The position numbers and the translations under genes were made by a program. From positions 1 to 13,221 of the forward strand of contig JARRNO010000031.1 in assembly GCA_037384885.1 (NCBI GenBank): DNA of 13,221 nt, read 5' to 3'. Below are positions 1 through 6,891 of the stretch, piece after piece. This DNA comes from JARRNO01 sp037384885 (GTDB lineage: Bacteria; Acidobacteriota; UBA4820; DSQY01). The notes below the pieces were generated by a model. It had not been told where the DNA came from. It saw nothing but the letters and a program-made list of their open reading frames with translations, and made no database searches. How positions within the stretch are numbered: the stretch's first letter is position 1; each line of letters begins with the position of its first letter.

Positions 1-540
1 TCCATGGGAGGCATCTTTCTCATCGTGACGGCCGGCGGATTCAGGCAAGCCTTTGGAGGGACCCTTGAAGGCAACCTCTTCGTCCTGGCCGCGGCATTTG
101 CCGCCTCTATATATACGGTCCTTGCCAAAAGACTGCTCCAGAGGATAGACGCCATCGCCGTCACTTTCTACCAATCCATTTTCGCAGCGCTGCTCTATCT
201 CCCTTTCGCCGGCTTCGAGTTCGCGACGATTTCCCTGCCGCATGTTCCCCTGAGAGCCCTTTACGCGGTGCTTTATCTGGGGATTCTCTGCTCTTTCGCC
301 GCTTATCTCCTGCTGAATTTTTCGCTGAGCCGGATGAAGGCAAGCATCGTCTCCGCGTTTGCCAATATCATTCCCTTGGTCGGAGTGGCCGTCGCCTTCC
401 TGGTCCTGGGCGAAAAACTGTACATGCTGCAAATCGTCGGCGGGCTTGTGGTTCTGGCCTGCATGACCTTCTTGACCATGCGGCCCTCGCCTGAATTTTC
501 CGGGCAGGCGCTTGAGGAATTTGTGAAGAGGGAGGGATAA
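1..540 (+). CDS. EamA/DMT-family transporter, C-terminal part (5' end outside window)
   Basis: The reading frame is open from the first base and ends at TAA 538-540. The ATG at 4 is probably internal, because the remaining 178-179 residues fit only the second half of a drug/metabolite transporter (about 290-300 aa, two EamA repeats of five helices). What is visible is a hydrophobic helix, then a break near residue 24, then the typical opening of an EamA repeat (L-A-A-A-F-A-A-S-I-Y-T-V-L-A-K-R), followed by further membrane segments at about 50-70, 82-106, 112-135 and 140-158. A short charged tail (ALEEFVKREG) would lie in the cytosol. The family exports small metabolites or drugs from the inner membrane; the substrate cannot be told. 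It converges on rsmA with only 15 bases between the stops and no visible terminator. Confidence 0.85.
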   Translation, partial: SMGGIFLIVTAGGFRQAFGGTLEGNLFVLAAAFAASIYTVLAKRLLQRIDAIAVTFYQSIFAALLYLPFAGFEFATISLPHVPLRALYAVLYLGILCSFAAYLLLNFSLSRMKASIVSAFANIIPLVGVAVAFLVLGEKLYMLQIVGGLVVLACMTFLTMRPSPEFSGQALEEFVKREG

Positions 541-555
541 GGGCAATGAAGCGGT

Positions 556-1356
556 TCATCGCTCCCGGTTCCAGGCATGGTGATACAGTCTGCACAGCGT
601 CCGGGCCGGCACCTGATCTGCGCGAACACCGGGGAGCAGTCCCTCGCCGCCCAAATCCTCCCGCCACCGTTTTTTAGAGCCTTGTACAAGGGAGAGATTC
701 CCGGCCAGCGTCTTTCGAGGATGTCCAAAGGCGGCTTTCAAAAACTTCCAGTATCCCGCCATCTCGCCCCGATCCAGCCATGGTTCCGTTTTTGGGAGAA
801 AGAGGCAAACTTCCGACACAACGGCGGGAGGAGGACGGAAGGCCCCGGGAGGGACCGGAAACTTCATTTCAGCGTGCCAGAACGCCTGGCTCCAGGCACT
901 AAAAAAACCGTAGCCGGCCTCCCCGCATTCCGCACAGAATTTCTGAGCCACTTCCCGCTGTATCATGACCACGAGGGCGGATATCCAGCGAGGCTTTTGG
1001 AGGCACTCCAGGAGGATCTTTGTTCCCACGTTGTAAGGGAGGTTTCCCGCAACAAGCCAGGGGGCGCGGTCCGTCTCCTGAATAAGAGTCTCGAGGGTGA
1101 TTTCCCTTGCATCACCGACGCGAACATCAAGATCCGGAAAACTTATTTGAAGCGAACGCGCGAGTTCCTCGTCCTTTTCCACGGCGATAACCGGCAAGCC
1201 AAGCTTTAGCAGACCTCCCGTCATGGCTCCCTTGCCCGGCCCGATTTCCAGCACCGCCTCGGCTTCACCGCTGCAAGAACTGCAGAGTGCCTCGACGGCC
1301 TTGATGACCGAGGGAGAAACAAGAAAATGCTGGCCCAACCATTTCTTGGCGCTCAT
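556..1356 (-). CDS. rsmA: 16S rRNA (adenine1518-N6/adenine1519-N6)-dimethyltransferase RsmA (KsgA)
   Basis: RsmA uses S-adenosylmethionine to dimethylate two adjacent adenosines in the 3'-terminal helix of 16S rRNA during late 30S assembly. The 266-aa product has the family length and order of motifs: GQHFL at 8-12, the SAM loop EIGPGKGAMT at 37-46, the acidic AVEKDEE that binds the ribose (58-64), GDA at 81-83, and the catalytic NLPYNV at 105-110. A Rossmann core is followed by a C-terminal helical domain with the usual FRPPPAVVS segment. The start is supported because MSAKKWLGQHFL is the normal N-terminus. No Shine-Dalgarno sequence precedes it; instead a perfect TATAAT ends 6 nt before the ATG (see the promoter entry), so the mRNA may be leaderless. 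It is divergent from hslV across a 140-bp gap and convergent with the transporter. Confidence 0.96.
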   Translation of the reverse strand: MSAKKWLGQHFLVSPSVIKAVEALCSSCSGEAEAVLEIGPGKGAMTGGLLKLGLPVIAVEKDEELARSLQISFPDLDVRVGDAREITLETLIQETDRAPWLVAGNLPYNVGTKILLECLQKPRWISALVVMIQREVAQKFCAECGEAGYGFFSAWSQAFWHAEMKFPVPPGAFRPPPAVVSEVCLFLPKTEPWLDRGEMAGYWKFLKAAFGHPRKTLAGNLSLVQGSKKRWREDLGGEGLLPGVRADQVPARTLCRLYHHAWNRER

Positions 1357-1362
1357 GGCGAC

Positions 1363-1368
1363 ATTATA
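1363..1368 (-). promoter_or_regulatory. -10 element of rsmA, leaderless configuration
   Basis: Read on the minus strand, TATAAT lies exactly 6 nt before the rsmA ATG (GTCGCC in between), placing the predicted transcription start on the A of the start codon. No -35 match was found 16-18 bp upstream; that stretch is GC-only. There is no purine-rich ribosome site. A chance match is possible, but the consensus is perfect in a GC-rich region. Confidence 0.45.
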
Positions 1369-1449
1369 CTGGAATACGCCAAAGCCGGCCGCCGGTTCCC
1401 GTCCGCGCAGGAAAGTACGGCGTGGGATCGGGCGCGCGCAAGGCCGCTT

Positions 1450-1478
1450 TTGTCAAACCCATTGGCGCGTAGTATCCT
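1450..1478 (+). promoter_or_regulatory. Possible sigma70-type promoter of hslVU
   Basis: TTGTCA (1450-1455) and TATCCT (1473-1478) are separated by 17 bp, matching the consensus at 5/6 and 4/6. The predicted start, about 1485, is the first G of the hslV Shine-Dalgarno GGAGG, which leaves a leader of only 12 nt. No heat-shock-type (sigma32 or CIRCE) element was recognised in the 140-bp gap. Confidence 0.35.
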
Positions 1479-1496
1479 TTTAGTGGAGGTGCGTTG

Positions 1497-2033
1497 ATGG
1501 ATTCTTTTCACGCCACTACGGTTCTGTGTGTCGCCCGGAACGGTGAAGTCGCCATGGCCGGAGACGGACAGGTCACTTTTGGGAACACCGTCCTGAAACA
1601 TTCCGCGCAGAAAATCCGGTTGCTTTACGACCAGAAGGTTCTTGCCGGTTTTGCGGGAGGCGTCGCCGACGCCTTCGCGCTTTTCACGCGGTTTGAGGCC
1701 AAGCTTCAGGAGTTTCACGGCAACCTGGAGCGGTCCGCTGTCGAACTTGCGAAGGATTGGCGGACGGACCGGGCTCTCCGGAGACTCGAAGCCATGCTGA
1801 TCGTGGCGAATAAGGAATCTCAGCTCCTCCTGAGCGGCAGCGGTGAGTTGATCGCGGCCGATGACGGACTGTTGGCCATCGGTTCCGGCGGACCGTACGC
1901 CTTGGCCTCGGCGCGGGCGCTCGTGCGCCACACTGATTTGCCCGCCCGTGAAATCGCGAAGGAAAGCCTGTCGCTTGCATCGGGAATCTGCATCTATACG
2001 AACGAGAATATCCAGCTGGAGGAGCTCAAGTGA
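1497..2033 (+). CDS. hslV: ATP-dependent protease subunit HslV (N-terminal threonine peptidase)
   Basis: HslV is the proteolytic double-hexamer ring of the cytosolic HslUV (ClpYQ) protease. The 178-aa product is full length. It carries a short propeptide MDSFHA, as in the Bacillus homologue (ClpQ/CodW), followed by Thr7-Thr8. Processing would expose Thr7 as the N-terminal nucleophile. Family motifs follow: GDGQVTFG (22-29), GFAGGVADAF (51-60) and GSGGPYA (119-125). The ATG at 1497 is preferred over the in-frame TTG at 1494 because GGAGGT (1485-1490) lies 6 nt upstream. The stop overlaps the hslU start as GTGA, so the two subunits are translationally coupled. In enterobacteria hslV is 174-176 aa and starts directly at Met-Thr; the longer propeptide is normal in many other phyla. 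Confidence 0.97.
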   Translation: MDSFHATTVLCVARNGEVAMAGDGQVTFGNTVLKHSAQKIRLLYDQKVLAGFAGGVADAFALFTRFEAKLQEFHGNLERSAVELAKDWRTDRALRRLEAMLIVANKESQLLLSGSGELIAADDGLLAIGSGGPYALASARALVRHTDLPAREIAKESLSLASGICIYTNENIQLEELK

Positions 2034-3451
2034 TTCACACAGTGCCCGGCTCGCTTTTCAACCGTTTGGAAGATCCACTGACGCCGAACAAAATCGTCGA
2101 AGAACTGGACAAGTTTATTATCGGCCAAAACGACGCAAAAAAGGCCGTTGCCCTGGCGCTCCGCAATCGCATTCGCCGTCGCGCCCTTTCACCGGAGTTG
2201 CGGGACGAAGTCGCGCCCAAGAACATCATCATGATCGGTCCCACGGGCGTGGGAAAGACGGAGATCGCCCGCCGGTTGGCTCGCTTGACGGGCTCGCCCT
2301 TCCTCAAAATCGAGGCAAGCAAGTTTACCGAGGTCGGTTACGTCGGCCGCGACGTGGAGTCCATGATTCGGGATCTTGCAGAGATTTCCTACAATATCGT
2401 CAAGGCCGAAAAGATCGTGTCGGTCCAAGAGAAGGCCCGGCGGAACGCCGAAGAACGTGTACTGGATCTTCTGGTGCCGACCTCACACTACGAACCCAGC
2501 CGGCCGGCCCCCGACAGCACGGAATCTCAATCATGGGAACCGCCGCCGACCGAAACGTCTCTCAAAGCCACCCGTGAAAAGATGCGGGATTTGCTTCATC
2601 AGGGAAAGCTGGACGACCGCACCGTGGAAGTCGAGCTCCCCGCGGGCGGTTCACAGTCGCTGAGAATTTTCACCCCGGCCGGCATGGAAGAGATGGGCTT
2701 CAACCTGCAGGACATGCTGCCGCCTGGAATGCTGGGCGGCGGCCAGAAAAAAACCCGCAAGGTCAAAGTCGGCGAGGCGATCGAGCTGCTGCTTAAGGAA
2801 GAAGAAGAGAAGCTGGTGGACCAGGAGGAAATCTCCCAAGAGGCCGTCGAGCGGGCCGAACAGAGCGGCATCATCTTCCTTGACGAGATCGACAAGGTGG
2901 CGGGTCACAGTTCGGGCGGGCACGGCCCCGACGTCAGTCGCGAAGGCGTTCAGCGCGATCTGCTTCCCATCGTGGAAGGCAGCCGGGTGAACACCCGGTA
3001 CGGCCTGGTCCGCACCGACCACATTCTCTTCGTGGCCGCAGGGGCCTTTCACATGAGCAAGCCGAGCGATCTCCTGCCGGAACTGCAGGGGAGGTTCCCC
3101 ATCCGGGTTGAGTTGCAGTCTCTCAGCCGGGAAGACTTCGTCAGAATCCTCCAGGAGCCCCAGAATGCACTGATCCTTCAATACATCGCCCTGCTCGCCA
3201 CCGAAGGCGTGGAAGTGGAATTCACACCGGACGCCGTCGAAAGCCTCGCGGATTTTGCGGCTCTCATCAATGACCGCCTCGAAAACATCGGCGCGCGGCG
3301 CCTGCATACGGTCATTGAAAAGGTGATGGAAGAAGTGTCCTTCAACGCGCCCGAACTGGCGGGGACAAAGGTCGTGGTGGACAAAAATTACGTCGGAGGT
3401 GTATTGAAGGACGTGGCGAACAACGACGATCTCTCGAAATACATTCTCTGA
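2030..3451 (+). CDS. hslU: ATP-dependent protease ATPase subunit HslU (ClpY)
   Basis: HslU is the AAA+ unfoldase that feeds proteins to HslV. The 473-aa protein shows the Walker A motif GPTGVGKT (70-77), the pore loop GYVG (103-106), the variable I-domain (about 110-245, with a Pro/Ser-rich stretch at 150-175), Walker B IIFLDEID (281-288), the arginine-finger region ELQGRFPIRV (351-360), sensor 2 GARRLHT (421-427), and the C-terminal DDLSKYIL that docks into HslV. Its length is slightly above the E. coli enzyme (443 aa), with the extra in the I-domain. The start is GTG at 2030, with GGAGG (2018-2022) 7 nt upstream inside the hslV 3' end. No terminator was seen in the 22 bp before the convergent gene. 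Confidence 0.97.
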   Translation: MIHTVPGSLFNRLEDPLTPNKIVEELDKFIIGQNDAKKAVALALRNRIRRRALSPELRDEVAPKNIIMIGPTGVGKTEIARRLARLTGSPFLKIEASKFTEVGYVGRDVESMIRDLAEISYNIVKAEKIVSVQEKARRNAEERVLDLLVPTSHYEPSRPAPDSTESQSWEPPPTETSLKATREKMRDLLHQGKLDDRTVEVELPAGGSQSLRIFTPAGMEEMGFNLQDMLPPGMLGGGQKKTRKVKVGEAIELLLKEEEEKLVDQEEISQEAVERAEQSGIIFLDEIDKVAGHSSGGHGPDVSREGVQRDLLPIVEGSRVNTRYGLVRTDHILFVAAGAFHMSKPSDLLPELQGRFPIRVELQSLSREDFVRILQEPQNALILQYIALLATEGVEVEFTPDAVESLADFAALINDRLENIGARRLHTVIEKVMEEVSFNAPELAGTKVVVDKNYVGGVLKDVANNDDLSKYIL

Positions 3452-3473
3452 ATCGTGTCTTCAGTACGCTTCA

Positions 3474-4127
3474 TCAACCGCTCTTTTTGACGACTCTGGC
3501 CTTGAGGGTGACCTTTCCGTTCCGGTTGACCACCCGGAAAGACACATTCTCCCCCTCGTACTTCTGCTTGATGGATTCCTCTTGACGCGCCAAGTGATTC
3601 TTGAACTGCTTGAAATCCATGGAAGGGACCTGGCCGTTTAGTAGTTTGGCGTTCAGGTACTCTTCAAAGAGCTTGCGCTCGGGCGGGGGCTTCTTGCCGG
3701 AACCAGGCGGATTCCTCTTACCGGCGGCATTTTGCTTGAGGGAACCCTCGGCAGATTTCTCTTCATGTTCCCGCGTCTCCACACGGCCTTTCTCAAGATC
3801 GCGGAATTCCCGCCTGCCTTGCTGAACGGCGGCGACCATTCTAGGATCGTCCGCCAAGCCGTCCTCGCGGATTCTTAGGTATTTGTTCCACTGCTCGGCA
3901 TAGGTGACGTAGCTGTTGGCAAGCGATGAGAAGCGGAACTGCTGGGCGAAATTGGTAAGCGCCCGGTTCCGGTAAAAGCGAACCATGCGGTCCAGCTCCT
4001 GATGCTCCGCCTCAGGCGGATCTTTCCTGGCCCCTGCAAAAAACAGGTTGTATTGCAGCTTCAACTGCTGGAGGAGCTGTTGGATCCTGCTCATGTCCCG
4101 GTCGAAATTCTGTCCGATCTCCGCCAT
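3474..4127 (-). CDS. Uncharacterised two-domain protein resembling the MXAN_5187 C-terminal family
   Basis: The product has 217 aa, is soluble, and has no signal peptide. Residues 1-90 are predicted helical, with the stretch YNLFFAGARKDPP (26-38), the segment FAQQFRFSSLANSY (60-73) and EQWNKYLRIREDG (78-90). A charged Lys/Glu/Pro linker (about 112-150) leads to a C-terminal part (150-215) ending in a beta-like VSFRVVNRNGKVTLKARVV. I recall the same pattern in proteins annotated MXAN_5187-like in myxobacteria; this is memory, not a search. Function is unknown. The ATG at 4154 would lengthen it by nine residues, but a good promoter (see the entry at 4155-4183) would start transcription at about 4148, inside that extension. 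The ATG at 4127 is therefore chosen; a GGAG lies 10 nt upstream of it. It converges on hslU with 22 bp between. Confidence 0.72.
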   Translation of the reverse strand: MAEIGQNFDRDMSRIQQLLQQLKLQYNLFFAGARKDPPEAEHQELDRMVRFYRNRALTNFAQQFRFSSLANSYVTYAEQWNKYLRIREDGLADDPRMVAAVQQGRREFRDLEKGRVETREHEEKSAEGSLKQNAAGKRNPPGSGKKPPPERKLFEEYLNAKLLNGQVPSMDFKQFKNHLARQEESIKQKYEGENVSFRVVNRNGKVTLKARVVKKSG

Positions 4128-4154
4128 GGCCGTTATGCTCCAGAATTCGTTCAT

Positions 4155-4183
4155 ATTGTAGTAGATAGCCCGCCTTTGGGCAA
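4155..4183 (-). promoter_or_regulatory. Sigma70-type promoter of the 3474-4127 gene
   Basis: On the minus strand TTGCCC (4183-4178) and TACAAT (4160-4155) are separated by exactly 17 bp (4/6 and 5/6 matches). The predicted start at about 4148 lies downstream of the ATG at 4154, which argues for translation from 4127. Confidence 0.5.
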
Positions 4184-4201
4184 GCGCGGCGTCTTCGGCG
4201 G

Positions 4202-4207
4202 TATAAT
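4202..4207 (+). promoter_or_regulatory. Possible -10 element of the HgdB-like/lipM/UPF0173 operon
   Basis: A perfect TATAAT lies 43 nt before the ATG at 4251. A -35 at optimal spacing is lacking (the nearest is TTGGGC at 4176-4181, 20 bp away). That -35 region overlaps the -35 of the divergent promoter on the other strand. Confidence 0.35.
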
Positions 4208-4250
4208 TGACCTAGCTGAACGTGCGCGCTAACCTGAAATGGGAGGTTTG

Positions 4251-5228
4251 ATGCGAATCGGCGTAGTTCCCCCAATTCCCATGGAGGTTTTTATCTCCTC
4301 TCCCCATGAGGTTGAAAACCTTTGGGCGAGATTCTTCCTTGCAGACGACCGCTCGGAATGGGAGGAAGCCGCCCTGGACGCCGGTGTTCCCGAGGACTTG
4401 CCACTGTGGCCGAAGTGCCTCTCCGGCATGTTGCTGAAGGACGGGCTGGATGCCGTCTGGTATCCCGAACCGGTGGTCGCCCCAGACGTCAGAAAGTGCC
4501 TTAAATATATAGGAGAAAGCGGGATCGAGGTCCATGCCTTTCACTTTCCGGCGCTCAGAAATCTTCACCGGCTGCATGAAGAGATCGCACGGACGATGGA
4601 AGCGCTGAACGTAACCGAAGACGCACTTCGGGATTCCATGGACCGGTGGTCCCCCATCCGGGTGTCGCTCAGGCGTTTCGACGGTCTCCAGCACCGCACC
4701 CAGTGTTTTTCTTCCAGCGTGTACCTTGAGACGCTGGCCAACGCCATGAATCCCGGTTCTGACCTCGACCAGGCGCGACGCTTTGTGGAACTGCAAGTGA
4801 TCAACTTTCAAGGCTCCGCCCGGGATGGGTGGATCCGCCTGGGGTTTGCCGGTTTGACCCCCTACCGGCGACAGCTTTTCAGGGTCCTCAAGGAATCCAG
4901 GGGCGTGGTTGTTTACGATGAGTGGGGATTGGAAAACAATCCCATGGGCACCTCTCCCGACGTGGGGAGCCTTTATCACCATTGTTCGCTTCCCTACGGG
5001 TTGAAAAAACGAAGTGAGCGTCTTACAAAAGAGATCAAGGAAAGGAAACTTCAAGGCATTTTACTGAGTGTGGAGCGCCTCGCGGATCACGTCCGAGACG
5101 AAGCCTTCTTTCGTGCGGCGCTCCCGATTCCCGTTCTGCTGTACGAAAACGACCGCGCCCTCCCCATGGACGACTCTGAAATCATTGGGATCCGGCGCTT
5201 TCTTTCACAATGCATGGAGGCACACTGA
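4251..5228 (+). CDS. 2-hydroxyacyl-CoA dehydratase D-component (HgdB)-like protein, divergent
   Basis: The 325-aa protein shows the general layout of the HgdB/FldB/FldC family. An N-terminal half carries LPLWPKCLSGMLLKDGLDAVWYP (written here in outline, residues 50-72), matching the usual Cys followed by 'D-x-V-v-x-P'. A second Rossmann-like half opens with RLGFAGL (196-202) and the 'G-V-V-V-Y-D' strand (218-223). The end resembles 'giPvL.lE.Dr.lp' (IPVLLYENDRALP, 293-305) and a final IRRFLSQ helix. Cysteines are at 56, 83, 152, 245 and 321. Where the family usually has Cys after the V-V-x-D strand there is Trp225, and where it has 'f-C-d' there is LADH (277-280), so cluster ligands appear missing. 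Function is therefore unassigned. The start at 4251 has GGGAGG 4 nt upstream; the ATG at 4239 lies before that site. The stop overlaps lipM as TGATG. Confidence 0.75.
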   Translation: MRIGVVPPIPMEVFISSPHEVENLWARFFLADDRSEWEEAALDAGVPEDLPLWPKCLSGMLLKDGLDAVWYPEPVVAPDVRKCLKYIGESGIEVHAFHFPALRNLHRLHEEIARTMEALNVTEDALRDSMDRWSPIRVSLRRFDGLQHRTQCFSSSVYLETLANAMNPGSDLDQARRFVELQVINFQGSARDGWIRLGFAGLTPYRRQLFRVLKESRGVVVYDEWGLENNPMGTSPDVGSLYHHCSLPYGLKKRSERLTKEIKERKLQGILLSVERLADHVRDEAFFRAALPIPVLLYENDRALPMDDSEIIGIRRFLSQCMEAH

Positions 5229-6139
5229 TGCCCTGGCGACTGATCAACGATCTGACACCGCGTGACGGATTTATGAACATGGCCATTGACGAAGCCCTGT
5301 TTAGCGCCCTGGAAGAGGGCCGCGACGAGAGGTGCACGCTTCGGCTGTATACTTGGAAACCCACCTGCCTTTCGCTCGGGTTTCACCAGAACTATAACAA
5401 GGCCTGCGACCCCGCCTTCCTCCAGGAACGGGGTTATGACATTGTGCGCCGCCCTACGGGCGGCAAGGCCGTGCTCCATCACATGGAGGTCACCTACCTG
5501 GTGACGGCTCGAATGGACAAGGGGCCTTTCGAACGCAAGACCCTCATCCAAACCTACGAAATGATCGCGGGAGGCTTGTCCGCCGCCCTGCGCAGGCTTG
5601 GATTCAATGTAACCGTGAAGGAGCGGGCAGGCCTGACGCGGCCCACCGGTTCTTCCCCCTGTTTTCTCGTCCCTTCCGAAAAGGAAATTCTCGTCGAGGG
5701 GCGGAAAGTCATTGGAAGCGCCCAAAAAAGGGGACGCCGGGCCTTTCTCCAGCACGGCGCTATCCCCCTTTCCCTTGATTACTCGCTGCTTGCCAAGGCG
5801 ACCGCCAATCCTCACCAGGACACGGATCTTTACAGGTCCTCCTTTGCAGGGTTGAAAGACCTGGCTTCGGACGTGACCGAGGAAGATCTCCGGAACGCCC
5901 TCAGGCAGGGCTTCCAGGAATCCTTCCCGGGTTCCTGGGAAGCTTCACCGTTGACCGAGGATGAAATCACGCTTGCCGAATCGTTTCGGCAAAACCGTTA
6001 CCTCACGGATGAATGGAACCTGGAGGGGCGTGCAAGGCTCCAGGGAGCCGGCGCCTCTCAGGCGGCCGCCGCTGAAGCCGCGGAGGACTTGGAGAATCTC
6101 GAAAATCTTTCGTCCTCGGAGAACGCCGCCTCTTCATGA
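5228..6139 (+). CDS. Octanoyl/lipoyl-protein transferase, LipM type (biotin/lipoate A/B ligase family)
   Basis: The 303-aa protein belongs to the lipoate ligase/octanoyltransferase fold, which attaches octanoate or lipoate to lysines of GcvH or 2-oxoacid dehydrogenase E2 domains. Visible motifs are NMAIDEAL (17-24), TLRLYTWKPTCLSLGFHQN (37-55), RRPTGGKAVLH (74-84), SPCFLVPS (143-150), GRKVIGSAQ (158-166) and LQHGAIPL (174-181). Lys160 is the conserved substrate-binding lysine. Cys145 in the S-x-C-F context matches the acyl-thioester cysteine of Bacillus LipM and is absent from LplA ligases, so octanoyl-ACP transfer is favoured over ATP-dependent ligation. The ATG at 5228 has GGAGG (5216-5220) 7 nt upstream and overlaps the previous stop; the in-frame ATG at 5210 lies before that site. 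The last 30 residues are an Ala/Glu/Ser-rich, probably disordered tail. Confidence 0.88.
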   Translation: MPWRLINDLTPRDGFMNMAIDEALFSALEEGRDERCTLRLYTWKPTCLSLGFHQNYNKACDPAFLQERGYDIVRRPTGGKAVLHHMEVTYLVTARMDKGPFERKTLIQTYEMIAGGLSAALRRLGFNVTVKERAGLTRPTGSSPCFLVPSEKEILVEGRKVIGSAQKRGRRAFLQHGAIPLSLDYSLLAKATANPHQDTDLYRSSFAGLKDLASDVTEEDLRNALRQGFQESFPGSWEASPLTEDEITLAESFRQNRYLTDEWNLEGRARLQGAGASQAAAAEAAEDLENLENLSSSENAASS

Positions 6140-6170
6140 GTGGAGACTTTGACCGGAAAGGAGTCGGACC

Positions 6171-6848
6171 ATGCTGAAACTTACCTACCACGGCCATTCC
6201 TGTTTCGAACTGGAGTCGGACGGCCACCGGATTATTGTGGATCCCTTTCTCAGCGACAACCCACATGCGAAGGCGTCGCCAAAGGACATCAAGGTCGAAG
6301 CCGTCCTTGTCAGCCACGGCCACGGGGATCATCTGGGTAACGCCGAGGAAATCGCCCGCAACAACAACTGCCCGATCATCTCCAACTACGAAATCGCCAA
6401 CTATCTGGCCGATAAAGGACTGGATGCCTTTGGAATGCATATTGGAGGCAGCTTTGAATTCGACTGGGGCCGGCTCAAGTTGACCCCCGCCCTCCACGGC
6501 TCCGCGCTTCCCGATGGAAGTTACGGCGGCAACCCGGCCGGCTTTCTCATCTGGATGGGCGGAAAATGCGTGTACTATGCGGGCGATACCGGCATCATGT
6601 CCGATATGGAACTATACGGGCGACTGAATCCCATCGACTTCGCCATGCTTCCCATCGGCAGCTGCTTCACCATGGACGTCCGGGACGCCGTCGAGGCGGC
6701 GTTATTGTTGAAGCCCAAGGAAGTGATGCCCATCCATTACAACACATTCCCCGTCATCGAGGCGGAGCCGGAGGAATTCGCCAAGCTCGCCCAGTCCAAG
6801 GGGCTCAAGACACGGATCGTTGAATTTGGCGATACCGTAGAAATTTGA
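6171..6848 (+). CDS. Metal-dependent hydrolase, UPF0173 family (metallo-beta-lactamase fold)
   Basis: This is a full-length UPF0173 protein (225 aa). It has the metal-binding SHGHGDHLG (48-56; His49, His51, Asp53, His54), His109 in ALHGS, Asp139 in YYAGDTG (135-141), the family signature PIGSCFTMD (161-169) and the last ligand His189 in MPIHYNTFP (186-194). The fold binds two metals and hydrolyses ester- or phosphodiester-type bonds; the family's physiological substrate is not established. AAAGGAG (6157-6163) lies 7 nt before the ATG. It follows lipM by 31 bp in the same direction with no promoter seen between, so it is probably the third gene of the operon. It is cytosolic, with no signal peptide. 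Confidence 0.93.
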   Translation: MLKLTYHGHSCFELESDGHRIIVDPFLSDNPHAKASPKDIKVEAVLVSHGHGDHLGNAEEIARNNNCPIISNYEIANYLADKGLDAFGMHIGGSFEFDWGRLKLTPALHGSALPDGSYGGNPAGFLIWMGGKCVYYAGDTGIMSDMELYGRLNPIDFAMLPIGSCFTMDVRDAVEAALLLKPKEVMPIHYNTFPVIEAEPEEFAKLAQSKGLKTRIVEFGDTVEI

Positions 6849-6868
6849 AGGCGCGTTTCGCACAACCG

Positions 6869-6891
6869 CTGGAGCGTCCGGCCGCTCTCAG
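6869..6891. terminator. Hairpin between convergent genes, weak terminator candidate
   Basis: CTGGAGCG (6869-6876) pairs with CGCTC-T-CAG (6883-6891) with one bulged T and a 6-nt loop. It sits between the UPF0173 stop and the waaA stop and overlaps the latter. Neither strand has a T-run after it, so intrinsic termination is uncertain. Confidence 0.25.

Noticed and set aside
577..1209. 210-codon open frame on the plus strand within rsmA
   Set aside because: It is opposite a clear rsmA and has no recognisable domain; long antisense frames are expected in GC-rich coding DNA.
1353..1931. 192-codon open frame on the minus strand across hslV
   Set aside because: It is antisense to a conserved gene, Arg/Gly-rich, with no family resemblance.
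4212..5054. 280-codon open frame opposite the HgdB-like gene
   Set aside because: The plus strand shows family motifs, a ribosome site and coupling to lipM; the minus frame shows none.
5087..5815. 242-codon open frame opposite lipM
   Set aside because: It is antisense to conserved LipM motifs and has no domain of its own.
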